Source: Ottelia alismoides
Lineage: Eukaryota > Streptophyta > Magnoliopsida > Alismatales > Hydrocharitaceae
Length of the DNA stretch: 64,000 nucleotides
NCBI GenBank assembly: GCA_037367405.1
Contig: JAZKJV010009789.1
Coordinates: 186,001 to 250,000, forward strand
Direction of reading: 5' to 3'
The notes beneath the pieces are model-generated. The model did not search any database. It was not told the DNA's origin and saw nothing but the letters and a program-made list of their open reading frames with translations. Every line of letters starts with the position of its first letter. Position 1 is the stretch's first letter. Of the stretch, positions 24,820 through 36,609 are shown piece after piece. The position numbers and the translations under genes were made by a program.

Positions 24820-26026
24820 CTCATTTTGATTTCAGCTTGGGAGGAGAGACATCCCAAACTGATCTAGATGAATGGGTTTGTTCGTGAGAAAGTGGGTCGG
24901 TGAGAGTCGACCGAAGCGATCACCTTCCCATCATCTTGATAAAGCTTGTTTGATCAGATCTAGAAGATTGTACTCACACAACCATCAAACACAAGGCAAT
25001 ACCTCAAATTCACTAACGCAGCCCTGGTGATGACCGTAAAAGTTCGATCGTTTATCTTTTCGGTTTTATGGTTGTTTGGTAAACAATCTTCTCACAGATT
25101 AAGCGAGATCATGTAGGTGCCCGAGACTTCGATGTCGTACTATCCTGAGTTCTCACCAGAACTCACCTAGTCTCAACCAGTACGGGAGTAAGTACGGACC
25201 GTTTTCTGCTACCCGTGTTACTTGAGGACGGAGCCTTACGTAGTGTCCTCTAAACCATCCACTCTCCTAAGTGAACTCAGACCATTTGCGGCTACCCGAG
25301 AGCAACCACTGATGATAAGGTGAGTAAAGGTGTTAACTAAGTAGTACTTCGATAGAAGCCCAAACTCTGGCTCTACCTTATGTGTCTTCTCTTACTCGCA
25401 AAATCTGGAGAGTGTACCTGCGATGCAAGTTTGGGGGTTGCTCTCCCCAATACAAGTAGAGTCCTTACATTTATTTTAAAGTATGATAAAAGTTATCAGT
25501 CCCTGATTTAATTTTCGATTTTCATTTTTTTGGATATTTTTATATAAAAGATCGTCTAACGTATTCTTTTTGTTTTCGGGTATGGTCCAAGATACAATCA
25601 CCTAGGTGTTGAAATCTAAGCAATCATCTAATATACGGTTACGGAGAGAAGGGGAAAATCGCAAAATGCTTAACAAGCACTTAACTCAGAAAATCGTGGA
25701 AAACCATCGAGAAAACGTGAATGGACAAGCCGCGGAGGGTGCCCTACTCCCCCAGGAGAACAACCTTGGTGAAGCAGACCCCGATAAAGATACAAGTCGG
25801 GATGCTTTTACGAGGCCCATTTCAGCAAAAACAAAGAAATGTGCAAGTGCCAAATTTTTTTATATTTTTATAAGGTTTTAGAAAAAATTTTGCGGCTTTT
25901 ACGGCTCTCAATTGTGTAGCTCAACCTGTGCAGCTGGAATCAGAAATAAAAAGCCGTGTAGTTAGAGAATAAAATGACGCAAAGAGAAATCCAAAACCTA
26001 AGTCTACGGCCTGTCCTAACGTTGCC
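24820..26026 (-). other. Gypsy-1 5' leader
   Basis: 1.2 kb between primer site and gag, matching 949-2158 of the left copy. A short open frame on the other strand (25606-25881) is broken in the left copy, so it is not treated as a gene. Confidence 0.75.
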
Positions 26027-26044
26027 TCTCCGACAACGGCGCCA
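26027..26044 (-). other. Gypsy-1 primer-binding site
   Basis: The minus strand reads TGGCGCCGTTGTCGGAGA, two bases inside the 5' LTR end; the complement of the 3' end of tRNA-Asp with few mismatches, as in Athila-type elements. Confidence 0.9.
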
Positions 26045-26631
26045 TCTGAAAAACTTGGATGTCCCTGGTCTAATCTCTTTAGAATCCTGTAAAGAAGGAA
26101 AAAGAGAAAAAGTTGTGGTCGTTGTATCGACCAGATGAGTTTTTACAGAAAAGATTAAAATTTTGGTTTAATCTTCTTTTATTTTTATTTATACTCCTAA
26201 GCAAGATGTATAGTGTCAAGTACATGAGTGTCGAACTCAGCGAGGCAAACTGTTTGAAAACTAGAGTTAAACTATAGAAAAGCTTCGGTTTTTGGGTTTC
26301 CTAATTTTTATTTTATTTTTAAAGAATTTTCTGGATTTTTATTTGTATTTTCAAGAATTTTATAATGTTTTTTGTAATTTTAATTATTTTATGATTTTTT
26401 TATTATTAGGAAATGTTTTAATTTTTATTTAATTTTTTTGTTATTTTTATGTTTTAATTTGTTTTTATATTTTTATGGATTTTTTTAAGGTTTTTAAGAT
26501 TTGTTTGGAATTTTTATATTTTTGGTGTTTTTAATTATTTATTTAATTCTAAAAAGTATTTTTTTTCAAAATATAATTTATACCGTATATAATATAATAT
26601 AGGATATTTTTATGTGTTCTTATTATATTTT

Positions 26632-27668
26632 TATATGTTTAGAGGAGGATCCGACATTATTTTATACGCATACTGTCGGGGGATAGAGTCAAAATAGAAG
26701 TAAGTCGTTATGATTCACCAGAGGACGTCTAATTATAGACTTCGCAACAAGGATTCGAACGATTAGGTCTTTTTGAGGATCCAATTTGGGGTTCAAAAAT
26801 GAAAGGGTGGAAGAGAGCAAATACTGAGTAGGAAAAGCTGCCTTCCCTCTTTTCATGCAGTGATGAATAGGGAAATTAGCCTGCTGCTCAAAATCTTCCC
26901 TCTCCCTACGATCGAGCATTTATCAAACCTCTTCTTTATCTGATTATATTAGCATATTCTAACTTGAAGTTGATATAGCGTCTCGAAGTTGTCCGTCAAT
27001 CCGAAGCATAGGAACGATTAAGCCTGCCGGTGACCGGCCTAATCATGCACTTTTGGGCGGGAGACAACCCTGCAAGCTAGATTGTCGGGAAATCAAGATC
27101 TAATATCAAATGCGCTAATTCCGCGGAAAGAAGAAGCAAAGGAATGATTACGTCCCTTGGTTACCGGCCTTGATTCCAGCGCTAAGCTAACTATAAGAAA
27201 TAAGGTGGGAGAGAAGGCAATGCATTATTAGGCCAGGGGTCAACCGACCACAGAAAAGAAGCATGAGTACGTGCAAGGGTCAAAACTGGGGAGTGAGTCT
27301 CGACGTAGTCCTCAGGGCATTCCACTGCTTTGCCTACTAAAGTCGGAATGTTATCCTTCTCACCATCACTTTATCTTAGCCCTAAAGCAACTGGCAGGAG
27401 CCTATTTGTGCACCCTCGAAAGGAGACTAGAGGGGGATTTGCATAATGTTAATCAGGCGACTTAACTTAACTTACTAATTGAACTTAATAGAAGAGGGGT
27501 AGCATATTGTTGGATGAAATAGACCTAGCGGGGCGAGCGGGGACGTGCTAAGAAGGGAGAGGAAAGAGGACTATATATTTGTGGCAGTCAGAATTGATAG
27601 GTTCCCCAGGAAGACCTGAGGATGGAGCAAGATGTCGAGTGCCTCAAGTCATTGGTGAAGGGTAGACT
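26632..27668. other. Foreign ~1 kb insert within the LTR, organelle-like
   Basis: This block interrupts the AT-rich LTR between TATTTTTATATG and TTTATTTAATATGTATAGAG, which adjoin in the other LTR (about 2760-2800). Its base composition is balanced and purine-rich with runs such as GAAAGAAGAAGCAAAGGAAT, unlike any surrounding retroelement, and resembles plant mitochondrial intergenic DNA. It has no LTR ends, no obvious terminal inverted repeats and no long frame. Two related ~30-bp segments (27013-27047 and 27141-27175) share GATTA and ACCGGCCT. The insert itself is plain from comparing the LTRs; the mitochondrial origin is only a suggestion. Confidence 0.6.
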
Positions 27669-27791
27669 TTTTATTTAATATGTATAGAGCATGTATAAGG
27701 TATTATGTACAGTTTGGGCGTATATGTGTAATAAAAATAGAAATATAGGGGTACTCATGCAGATATATGAAGCTACATGGGGCGAGTGTGA

Positions 27792-28008
27792 AAAATCACC
27801 AGATAGCACTCGCACGATCACGTGGCTTTATCCTGTTAGGGACCTGATCGTGATTTGATAGAACTTCAGGGTCACCTGCGCAAAATTCTGTCAGGGACCT
27901 GATCGTATGCAAAATCACCAGATAGCATTCGCACGATCACGTGGCTTGACCCTGTCAGGGACCTGATCCTGATTTGATAGAATTTCAAGGTTGTCTACGC
28001 AAAATTCT
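27792..28008. repeat. 119-bp tandem duplication in the Gypsy-1 5' LTR
   Basis: AAAATCACCAGATAGCA recurs at 27792 and 27911, each followed by GCACGATCACGTGGCTT, then GGGACCTGATC, then GCAAAATTCT. The other LTR has a single copy (about 2900-3000). Confidence 0.85.
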
Positions 28009-29429
28009 CCTAATCCACATGTCAGGCACGTGAGTCCTTCAACCACTATACATGTTCGTAAAGTCAGAAACTTCGAGGGCTAAGCCAATTGTCCAGATAT
28101 TTAGGTTCATGCAAGTGCGGTCACGTGCGCCGCTCAAGGGTTGAGAGGTGGGGCTATCCTAGCATCTGGGGCCGATGCGTGGCTGATTGTGGGTTGTGCA
28201 ATTGGTGCTCGATCAATGGTTCCTATACGTGGATGTGTTCTTCCCCAAATCTACAACGACAGTTCGATGGAGGACGGCAGTCAAGTTGTGTCTTCAGATA
28301 TTTCGCCTCAGGTGCTCGATCTGCAAGTGATGGCTTTTGTGATTCCATATGGTCTTCGATCAACTCTAGGCGTTGAGAGATTTGTGGCAACAGTGGATTC
28401 AACTACAACAGTCTGTGGCGGTGATTGTTGCCTCCAGATCGAAGAGGATTCCTGGTGGTTCCAACACCCTCAATGGAGGTGGTTCGAAGCGGAGGTTGTC
28501 GACATCGATCCTAGTACGCAGATATGAATCTCTTCCAAGCGTTGAAGTTCCAGGCAGTTGTTTGTGATATCTCCAGGTGCTGCTTCCTCGATGAACATCC
28601 ACGATGCTCGTGGTGAATTGTATTCCTTCAATGTGCTTCTCTGTTTTAACGCTCGATCGTGATTAGCTTTGATGGACACTATTGAGCGGCACGATCGATG
28701 CTCAATTTTCAACTAAGACTCGACGATGCTTCATGTATTTACATCCCGATCTCCCAGCGATGCACGAACAAATTATCATTGGTTCATATGTGCTTGGCTC
28801 TCAGGCACGCTGCAGAAACTAGATGTCGTCCTCCAGACGATTGATGACCTGCAACCTCAAACAAGGCTCGAGGTTGATTCCTCGACCAAGGTTAACTACA
28901 AAAGGTAACTGGCATAGACGAAGATCCCCGACGTAGGTGAAGGATTGGGGATCGATCTATGATAGAATCAATCAGAGATGAACATAGGTGGTGAACATGC
29001 AGAAACAGAGATGATCGGATGGAAATGGACAACAGAGGTTGATCGAATATGAAGGATTGGATGTGAATGAGAAGAGAATAGAGAGGGTGAGAGGAGAAAC
29101 AAAGAAGAGTGAGAGAGAGAGAGAGGAGAAGATGAGATCAGAGAGACAAAGAGGGAGAAGGGGGAACTCTAACCTGCATTGAATGAGTCACCTGTGGGTT
29201 GAGCTCGAAGGAGCTCCGTATTCTTACCTCGACGCGACGGCGGCTCGCGGAGGCTCGATGTCGGCGGAGTTAGGAACTGCAGGCCGACGGATCTCGCAAT
29301 AGCTCCTCTTCCTCGCTCGACGACGGCTCGACGGAGGACTATCACACCCTCCTATCTCTTTCTACACCGGAGCTCGGGTGGAATGAAGAATCACAAACGG
29401 CGAATACGTATCCCAGAGGGAGGGTCGGC

Positions 29430-29439
29430 TATATTTATA
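29430..29439 (-). promoter_or_regulatory. TATA box of the Gypsy-1 5' LTR
   Basis: TATAAATATA on the minus strand, in the same context as 4411-4420. This is the copy that would have driven the Gypsy-1 genomic RNA. Confidence 0.65.
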
Positions 29440-30905
29440 GGAGAAGTGAGGTTGCGTCACCGACGGGGGTGACCGGAAGCAGAGTTGTTGGGGGAATGAC
29501 CGGCCAACGACCGACCCTTGAGAGGTTGGTGGCAGTTGACGGAGAACGACGGAAAAGAGGGAGGAGGAAGATCGATGGGGGAAGAAGAAGATGGGGAAGA
29601 AAGAATTGGTAAAGTAAGAGAGAGAAAAGAAAGAGAGAAGAGAGAGGAAATTAAATTAAATAACTAAATTAATTGATAATTAATTATTAAGGTTTTAATT
29701 TCGAAAATAAATAAATAATTAGTAAATAAATATGATTAATTAAATAATTAGGTATTAACTAAGTAAGTAATTAAGTGGTTAATTAATAAATAAATAATAA
29801 ATAAATAAAATAATTAAATAATCAAATAAACAAATTAAATATTATTTATTTTAAATAAATAAATAAATAATGAGAGTATTAATGTATAAAATAATAATAT
29901 AAGATACAGTTTATTGTATAATATACCAATACAGACCCGAAGACCACATTTTTCGTATTAACTCCGATTTTAGCGAAACTAGTGTCATTATGTAGATAAT
30001 TAAAAAATATAATTTTAGGGATCGAGTTTGTTCAATTCGGAGCTTATACGGCTAATTTATGAGGTCCGGACGGAAAAAGTATTGACTTCAGGCATTCGGA
30101 TTTTATTGGTATTTGAAGTTACTTTTATTTTTATATTTTTATATACAATCTTAGAAGATTTTAGGAAAAAGAATTAAGTTACTCTGGTTTACGGTTATTT
30201 AACTAAAAATCAGGGAAGATTCTACATATATTACATATAGACAACGGGTCCAAAAAGCCAAAACTCACCGATTTTACCCGATTTTTTTGATATTTTTAAT
30301 AAATACAAAACGGATTTTAAGAGTGAAGTTGATTAGTTTGGGGTTTTTTATAAATAGTTATGAACCTAGAAAGTCGGCTATTGCGGCTTTTACTATTCAT
30401 TGCGGTTATTTTAATTTTTGTAACAGAATATTTTTCAATTATTTTTATAAAATAATATATATATATATATTTGCGAACAACTTTTGTAAAAGGAGTGTTT
30501 TGATTTGAAGTGGTTTTGATGATATATAAAATTGGTGAGGTATTTATAATGTGAAAAATGGGTAAATTATATTTTTTTATCTTTATTTTCTTGATATTTT
30601 GATAAATTAAGATCCTTTTCTCCCACTACTTATTTCTTTTGTCGACCATGTCAATATTGACTTGTTCACAGGGTTAAGATAGTATGTATGTCTTCTATAT
30701 ACATCGTTCTTTTCTTTTCTTTTATTTTTATTTTTTTTCTTTTTATCTTTATTATTTTATTTTGGTAAAAATTAGTGTTAAATATATAATATTAATAATT
30801 ATGGTTTGAATGATAATTAATTGGAATTAGTGATTATTTACATGTATTTTACCAAGGATTTTAGCCAAAATGAAAGAATAAGGGCGATGAATCATGGATT
30901 CATCA

Positions 30906-32236
30906 CTTATCAACAGACATATGTCCAAGACTCATTGCCATATCATTGTCAAATGATCTCCATCCTCCTATTGATCTTATAAGGTTTAATTTTCAGTATT
31001 TAGAAATTTAATGAACAATTCATTAATTTTCTAATTTAGTAGAGTCCTCCAAATGTCAGATTACTATCTTAAATATATACATCATAACTCTTTATGATAG
31101 GTCTATTCTAGAATTCATGTTTATTTTCCGACACTTAGAAATAAAGCATGAGTGTATTCTAATGTCTATGTCAAAGAGACATTCTCTAAGACTAATGGCT
31201 CTCCCACTGAAAATATGAAGTCTATTTATCCAATAGAGGTTTTTGCAACAATTGCATCAACATCCATGCGGATGACTATTAATCCTTAAGATCAAATTTT
31301 CTAGTCTTCTAAAATATATGCCATCAATTGCAAGTGTTACTAGATGAATGAGATACAATGATTAGACTTTTAATCTTATCTAATAGGTAAGTCAATTTCA
31401 ATAATTAAATATAGATTATTCCAATGCACTATCCGAGTCCTTTTCTAAGGATCCTAGATAGACTTGATAGTCATACTATCAACACAACAACACGTTGCAG
31501 TATTGGCATTTATCCAATTCTTTGGATGTCATATGTGTGTGGAAACCATAGAAGTACTGCCAACTCTTTGACTTTCCTTGTAACTTGGGTCCAACCCCTA
31601 ATTCCACTGTGCTCCTTTCATCTATAAACAACCATTGCTTAAGACAAAGGATCTCTTATGTTGAATTCAAAAGATTTCAATATAAAAGTATTTCAACATT
31701 TTTACATATGCTTTATTTAATTCATACAATATGAATATTATGAAGTTTTATGAATGACTAGAGTATAGATAGCAGAATGATGACACTCATCATATCTACA
31801 TACATCTTAACTCTCAAAGACTTAAGTTCAGGTACTTACTCAAACATTTTGAATACATCATCTCTTATAGAGCTACCATTCTGCATGATGCAGTGAACCA
31901 TGCCATTCATGATTAAATGTCAAGAGCACATATGTATGTCAGAACATCTTTTTAGATTTTATAAGGATTAATCGACAATCACGATCACCATCGACATATC
32001 ACTTCCAAAGTACATTCGATGAGAGATCCAGACTATGGAGACATACAAATCCTAGTGTTGTAGATCTATTGTCTATTTAATTGCCATCCCTCATTATTAT
32101 GAGAAAACTTGCACATTACAACCACATACAATATGTGTCCAACTGCAAGTACATTATCTTGATCATGGATCCAATCCATGATATTTTGCTGGTTATTATT
32201 GAGTATAGTATTTGAGTGGGTTTAATGAAGGATTGT
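30906..32236 (-). other. Copia-2 interior without recognisable gag
   Basis: AT-rich DNA following the candidate splice acceptor. Its start is where Copia-1 has gag, but no gag motif can be read in any minus-strand frame. A polypurine-like CAGTGGGAGA is present on the minus strand near 31205-31214 but is not followed by an LTR. Nothing else is identified. Confidence 0.6.
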
Positions 32237-32375
32237 CTGAAATAAGAAATTTGCATAAATATATATAAATATATATTTTTTCTTTGCTTTAGGATTTTTT
32301 TATCAAAGTTGTCTTGCCTTGTCAACACTGAAAGTTCATTCCCTCGTTCACTTTCAATGTAAGAGATATACTTAC
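32237..32375 (-). other. Candidate leader intron of Copia-2
   Basis: Minus strand: donor GGTAAGTATATCTC with GT at 32375-32374; acceptor TTTCTTATTTCAG ending at 32237. About 139 bases, AT-rich, as in plant introns. The donor is conserved in Copia-1 (13378). Splicing is inferred, not seen. Confidence 0.4.
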
Positions 32376-33967
32376 CATTATATCTCAGCAAGATCTAGGA
32401 TCTCCTTTCTTATCTTTCTCACATCCCAATAATATGAGAAACTGTAACTCAGATAAAAAAGTGGAACACTCCGCCTTGCAAGTCCTACTTGCATTCCCAA
32501 ATCGGTCTTTAACACCCGGACCCACTACCCCTAAGGTGATGTTGATCTGTCATTAATTGAACCAACCGTCAACATGATTAAAACTCACTATGCACAATCC
32601 AATATCGCCCCAATAGTATGAGGAACCGATATTGGGGTCACTACGCATACGACCTTACTCTTTCAAGGAGGAAGGAACCCAATCCAGATGTGCTTGTATG
32701 CAAGAGCTGTCACTTCAGACATGCTTCTCCTACATACAACTCCTGGTGACGGAACCCTTCGCCTTGATGGGAGACCATAGATGTCACTTATGTGATCCTC
32801 CACCTCTTATTCAAATTCTAATTAATCATTATGAATCATATTCATTATGATTTATTCTTCCAAGAGAAATAACAACTCTATTTATAGTAGAGTGTTTTAG
32901 TTTTAATTAGATTCAAATTAATCTAATCATATTAAATTAATGATCCAATTAATATCCAACAAACATTTTTTAATTGTTACTTAAAAATATGGTATTATCT
33001 CAAATACGTATTATTTCGAATTTTAGTATTAGAAAAATACATTATGATCTCTCAAGCATTATCTGTTCCCTACCCGTTGTCATGGTTAGTACTGACAGGA
33101 GTGGGACAGACCGCACGTGGTGCAACCTGCTACCCTAACGCTTCCCAACTAGATACCATATCGACCTCGGAAAAAGATAATGCCAAGTCAATCACTTTTT
33201 ACTTGAGATGATAGTCGGTTTTTAACTGAAGTTATATCATATAGTAATAATCAAAATCATTTTGATTGTAATTATAAGGAGAAGTGCTAATCAAATCCCC
33301 AAACCTATTCAAGCAACATGTTTGTTCGAAAGTGTATGATGTAACCAACTTGTGATCTAGATCATATCTAATCAATTATTGGTTAAGACAATGTCATTTA
33401 ATAAAATAATTTTCATCTTTAAACATTTCACAAATATTTATCAATAATTATCTCAAGAAATTAAGCAATAATTTCTATAAATATTAAATGACAATCACAA
33501 GGTTCTCGATTAAGTATGCAATTTCCAGTTGCGATCCTCACTTACTAAAATTAGCATATCTCATTCATTTTAAATCCAAATCATGCAAAATAAGTTTCTA
33601 AAGTTTGTTAATTTGATTAAAAGCAGAACTCAAGTGATTAATACACATTTATAGGCATGTCAAAATAGTAACCAACTCCTTAATTATGTTATGATTTGCC
33701 ATCCCCGAAATAGTGGATATATGTTCATTAAAATGATCATATCTTGAGTTATCGGATTCCAAATCACGCAAAACACAAAACCTAATGTTTCCTTATTTAA
33801 TGAGGAACATTATACAATTTAAAAAATTTGTGTTTAAATGTTTTAAACAGGGTCTAAATTTATCACAAAATAGGGTTGTAAAAATTGAAATGCGATAAAA
33901 CTTTCACGAACCCTAACGAGCCCAAATCTTCTTAGGTTTATGGATCAAATCCGAAACCTCCAACCTG

Positions 33968-33979
33968 ACTCTGATATCA
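33968..33979 (-). other. Copia-2 primer-binding site
   Basis: The minus strand reads TGATATCAGAGT, two mismatches from the Copia-1 site TGGTATCAGAGC, two bases after the LTR end. Confidence 0.75.
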
Positions 33980-33981
33980 CT

Positions 33982-36609
33982 TGAAGGATATGGAGAGATC
34001 ATCAAGCGCATCACGGAAGCATGATGATCGCATCGTATGCGATCAGGAGTGACAAGTCAAACTAGTTACTTGATGCAGCAGAATTTAAAAATTTTCTAAT
34101 CGATGAAACCACATGATCCAAGAACATTTCTTGTATCATTTCATATAAACCACAATAGGTATTAAGGTTACCTCTTGAAGTGTGGTTGCGATCGAGTCTC
34201 TAAACTAAAAGACCTCCTGTCTCAAGTCTGATCCGACGGAGGAGACGCTTGCGAGCGCGTTGATGAGACGTGTCCTTCTCACAATGCATGTTGATGATCC
34301 AAGTGGCGAATCTACTGATCTCATCACACGAGATCAGACGTCTTCTTCACAAGCGAGGCACACCAAAGGAGACAGAGATCTACGGAAAAATACTCCGGTA
34401 GCATGACGACTATGCTACGACGATAGCGACTCTCTCTTAGGATCCATGATGGACGACCACAAGAGAGAGAGAGGAAGAGAGTGTTGGCATGTAGAGAGAG
34501 GGGGAGAGAGATTAGTTTACGTTATAAACGTGTGTCTCAAAGAGCAAGGGGTGCCTCTTCTTATATAGGATTTTGGGAGTCCATGGATCTCAATCCATGG
34601 ACAACACACAATCAATGGTTGAGATTGATTTGTCTATCTTTCAATGGCCATTATGTTGTTGTAAAAACACAACAGCAACTAATTAAATTTAAATTAATAC
34701 ATATCGATAAATAAATATAAATAATTTCAAATCAAATTAATTAATTAATCTTGGAGATAATGAGAAGATTGACCTTATCCCTTAAACAAAGGGGAGAACG
34801 GTTCTATCTCCTCAATATCTCACGAGATCTCATTATTTCATGAGATCTCATTATCTCATGATATCTCCAAGATTTACAACAACATTTGTTGTAAATTATT
34901 TCACAAAAATAATTCATAATTATCTTGTGAACATTGCAATCATGCCATTGGAAAAATGTGAATCACATTCACAACCCAAAAGAAAATGTAATTTATATTT
35001 TCAATTAATCATCCAATGTGAATCCGATTCACATCAATAATTATTTAACAAATATAAATCACAATATGCTCTCTCTACTATATTATAAATCACATTTATA
35101 ATATACCTTATTAATATGGATAGTGCTATCCACATTATTCATATCCATGATAATTAAATCACATTTAATCATTTGGATCTCTTTTTTCATGTGCCCAAAT
35201 AACATGAAACACATTCACATTATTCACAGCTTTGATAATTAAATCACATTTAATTATCTCATACTACTCTCCTTATAATATGAATCAAATTCATATTATT
35301 CATGATTATTAAATCACATTTATATCTCCATTTTCTGAATGCTCGGATACATATATCGACAATGAAATTATCCATGAACACCGTCAAGGATTTTGCGCTT
35401 TCTCCGCGGATACTTGGAGATAAGGATAGGATGATTGTATTGTTCCACATATATTGACTTAGATATTGATATCACATCTCAAATCCTGATCTTGTGGACC
35501 TCCCATAGATGCTTGATTAAATCAAGACCGCAAATATAATCTTTTCATTACATCTGAATCACATTCAGATCAATGTCCATCAGTTGAACTAAGATCATAT
35601 TACTTCTCTATGAGACGAGTCACTAAAATCCAGACCTATTTCATCACTCCCTCGGAATGAAGGCATCATTGTTATATAATCGTTGATGATCACATCATCC
35701 TCAGGCATTCCTAATACCTGTACATCCTGCATACTGGAAGACCGAGAACAAACCTGAAGTTTTAGATCTCTTTTAGACTGTCTCCTTCAGGGTCTTACCA
35801 TTAAGGTTCTCATTCGATTATTGGGAGTCGGTATCGATCATATACTTTCCAAAAGTATATATAATACCTAGGTTTTGATCATATACTTTCCAAAAGCATA
35901 TATCAAACCTTACAAATTCAGTTAAGCTTCTAAAGTGAGACGACCACACGTAGAATTTCATTCTTCCCAATATCTCATTAGTGAGCTCATGTCTTCCGGT
36001 TCAACAATGAACTTGTATGATCCCTTTCAGAGATTGTATTACTCAAATGCCCTTGCATGCAGACCAGCGCGTCGGTTTATAGACCTTGATTAGGTCATTA
36101 ACCTATTGGTCTGCCAAATGTACATACTCAAACATATAGTATCACATATGTCTCCGGTTAGAGGATGCGTTCCTATATCGTGAAAGCATACGACATAAGT
36201 CTTTGGTTATCTCGATCTCGTTATGTCAACTCTTTGACCTAACTAATCTGACACCTCCGAATCTCTATTCCCTTGTAGAGGACCTGCATCAAGAGGTTGG
36301 TTAGATATTATTCAAATGAGAAAGGATTTCCATCTCCTACTTAAGCTGGAGATCATCTGTTAACAATCATTTGACGGCTCTTGTCGAGTCATCAATCTAT
36401 CTCTTTAGATATTCATCTAACCACCATCCTCTATGATTCAATAATAGAATCAATAGCTGTATGATAATTAAGATGGCCATGGTACATAACCCTAATTGTA
36501 GTAAGGGACCTATTATGCAAATTATTTATTCTTCATTTCAGATCGGGGAATGATATTTTGCAATAACATTTATTGCATAATGGCTCTTCGTGGGCTCGCA
36601 TGTCCAACA
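33982..36609 (-). repeat. Copia-2 5' LTR
   Basis: 2,628 bp. The minus strand starts TGTTGGACATGCGAGCCCA at 36609 and ends GGATATCCTTCA-like at 33982. It aligns with the Copia-1 LTR over its length but is clearly more diverged than the two Copia-1 LTRs are from each other. Its TATA box is TATATAAG at 34560-34567. The upstream flank GATGA (36610-36614) is the candidate target duplication; the partner is outside the window. Confidence 0.88.

Larger units (their letters stand above)
2179..30905 (-). mobile_element. Gypsy-1: Athila-type LTR retrotransposon split by Copia-1
   Basis: Order on the minus strand: 5' LTR (30905-26047), primer site, leader, gag, protease, RT and RNase H, interruption by Copia-1 (19979-9194), rest of RNase H, integrase, 3' non-coding region, 3' LTR (5885-2179). 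Removing Copia-1 leaves about 17.9 kb, or about 16.8 kb after also removing two secondary insertions in the 5' LTR; this matches the 17.0 kb of Gypsy-2. The Athila call rests on RT, RNase H and integrase sequence recognised by eye, on the tRNA-Asp-type primer site and on the absence of a visible chromodomain. All genes carry stops or frameshifts. LTRs differ at about 12 of their last ~130 bases, so insertion is not recent. Confidence 0.9.
26047..30905 (-). repeat. Gypsy-1 5' LTR (expanded)
   Basis: 4,859 bp, matching 2179-5885. It is longer because of a ~1.03 kb foreign insert (26632-27668) and a 119-bp tandem duplication (27792-28008). On the minus strand it begins TGATGAATCCATGATTCATC, a near-palindrome, at 30905, and ends TTTTTCA at 26047. 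Confidence 0.92.
30906..36609 (-). mobile_element. Copia-2: 5' part of a Copia-type element
   Basis: On the minus strand: LTR 36609-33982, primer site, leader homologous to that of Copia-1, then non-coding DNA to 30906, where the Gypsy-1 LTR begins. The rest of the element would lie left of the window if Gypsy-1 inserted into it. No gag or pol motif is visible in the 1.3 kb after the leader, so this may be a non-autonomous derivative that kept the LTR and leader of an active family. Confidence 0.8.

Noticed and set aside
26740..26770. GGATTCGAACG, resembling the T-arm of a tRNA
   Set aside because: No acceptor, D or anticodon stems can be built around it on either strand.
31196..31215. Polypurine-like CAGTGGGAGA on the minus strand within Copia-2
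   Set aside because: No LTR start follows it, so it does not mark an element end.
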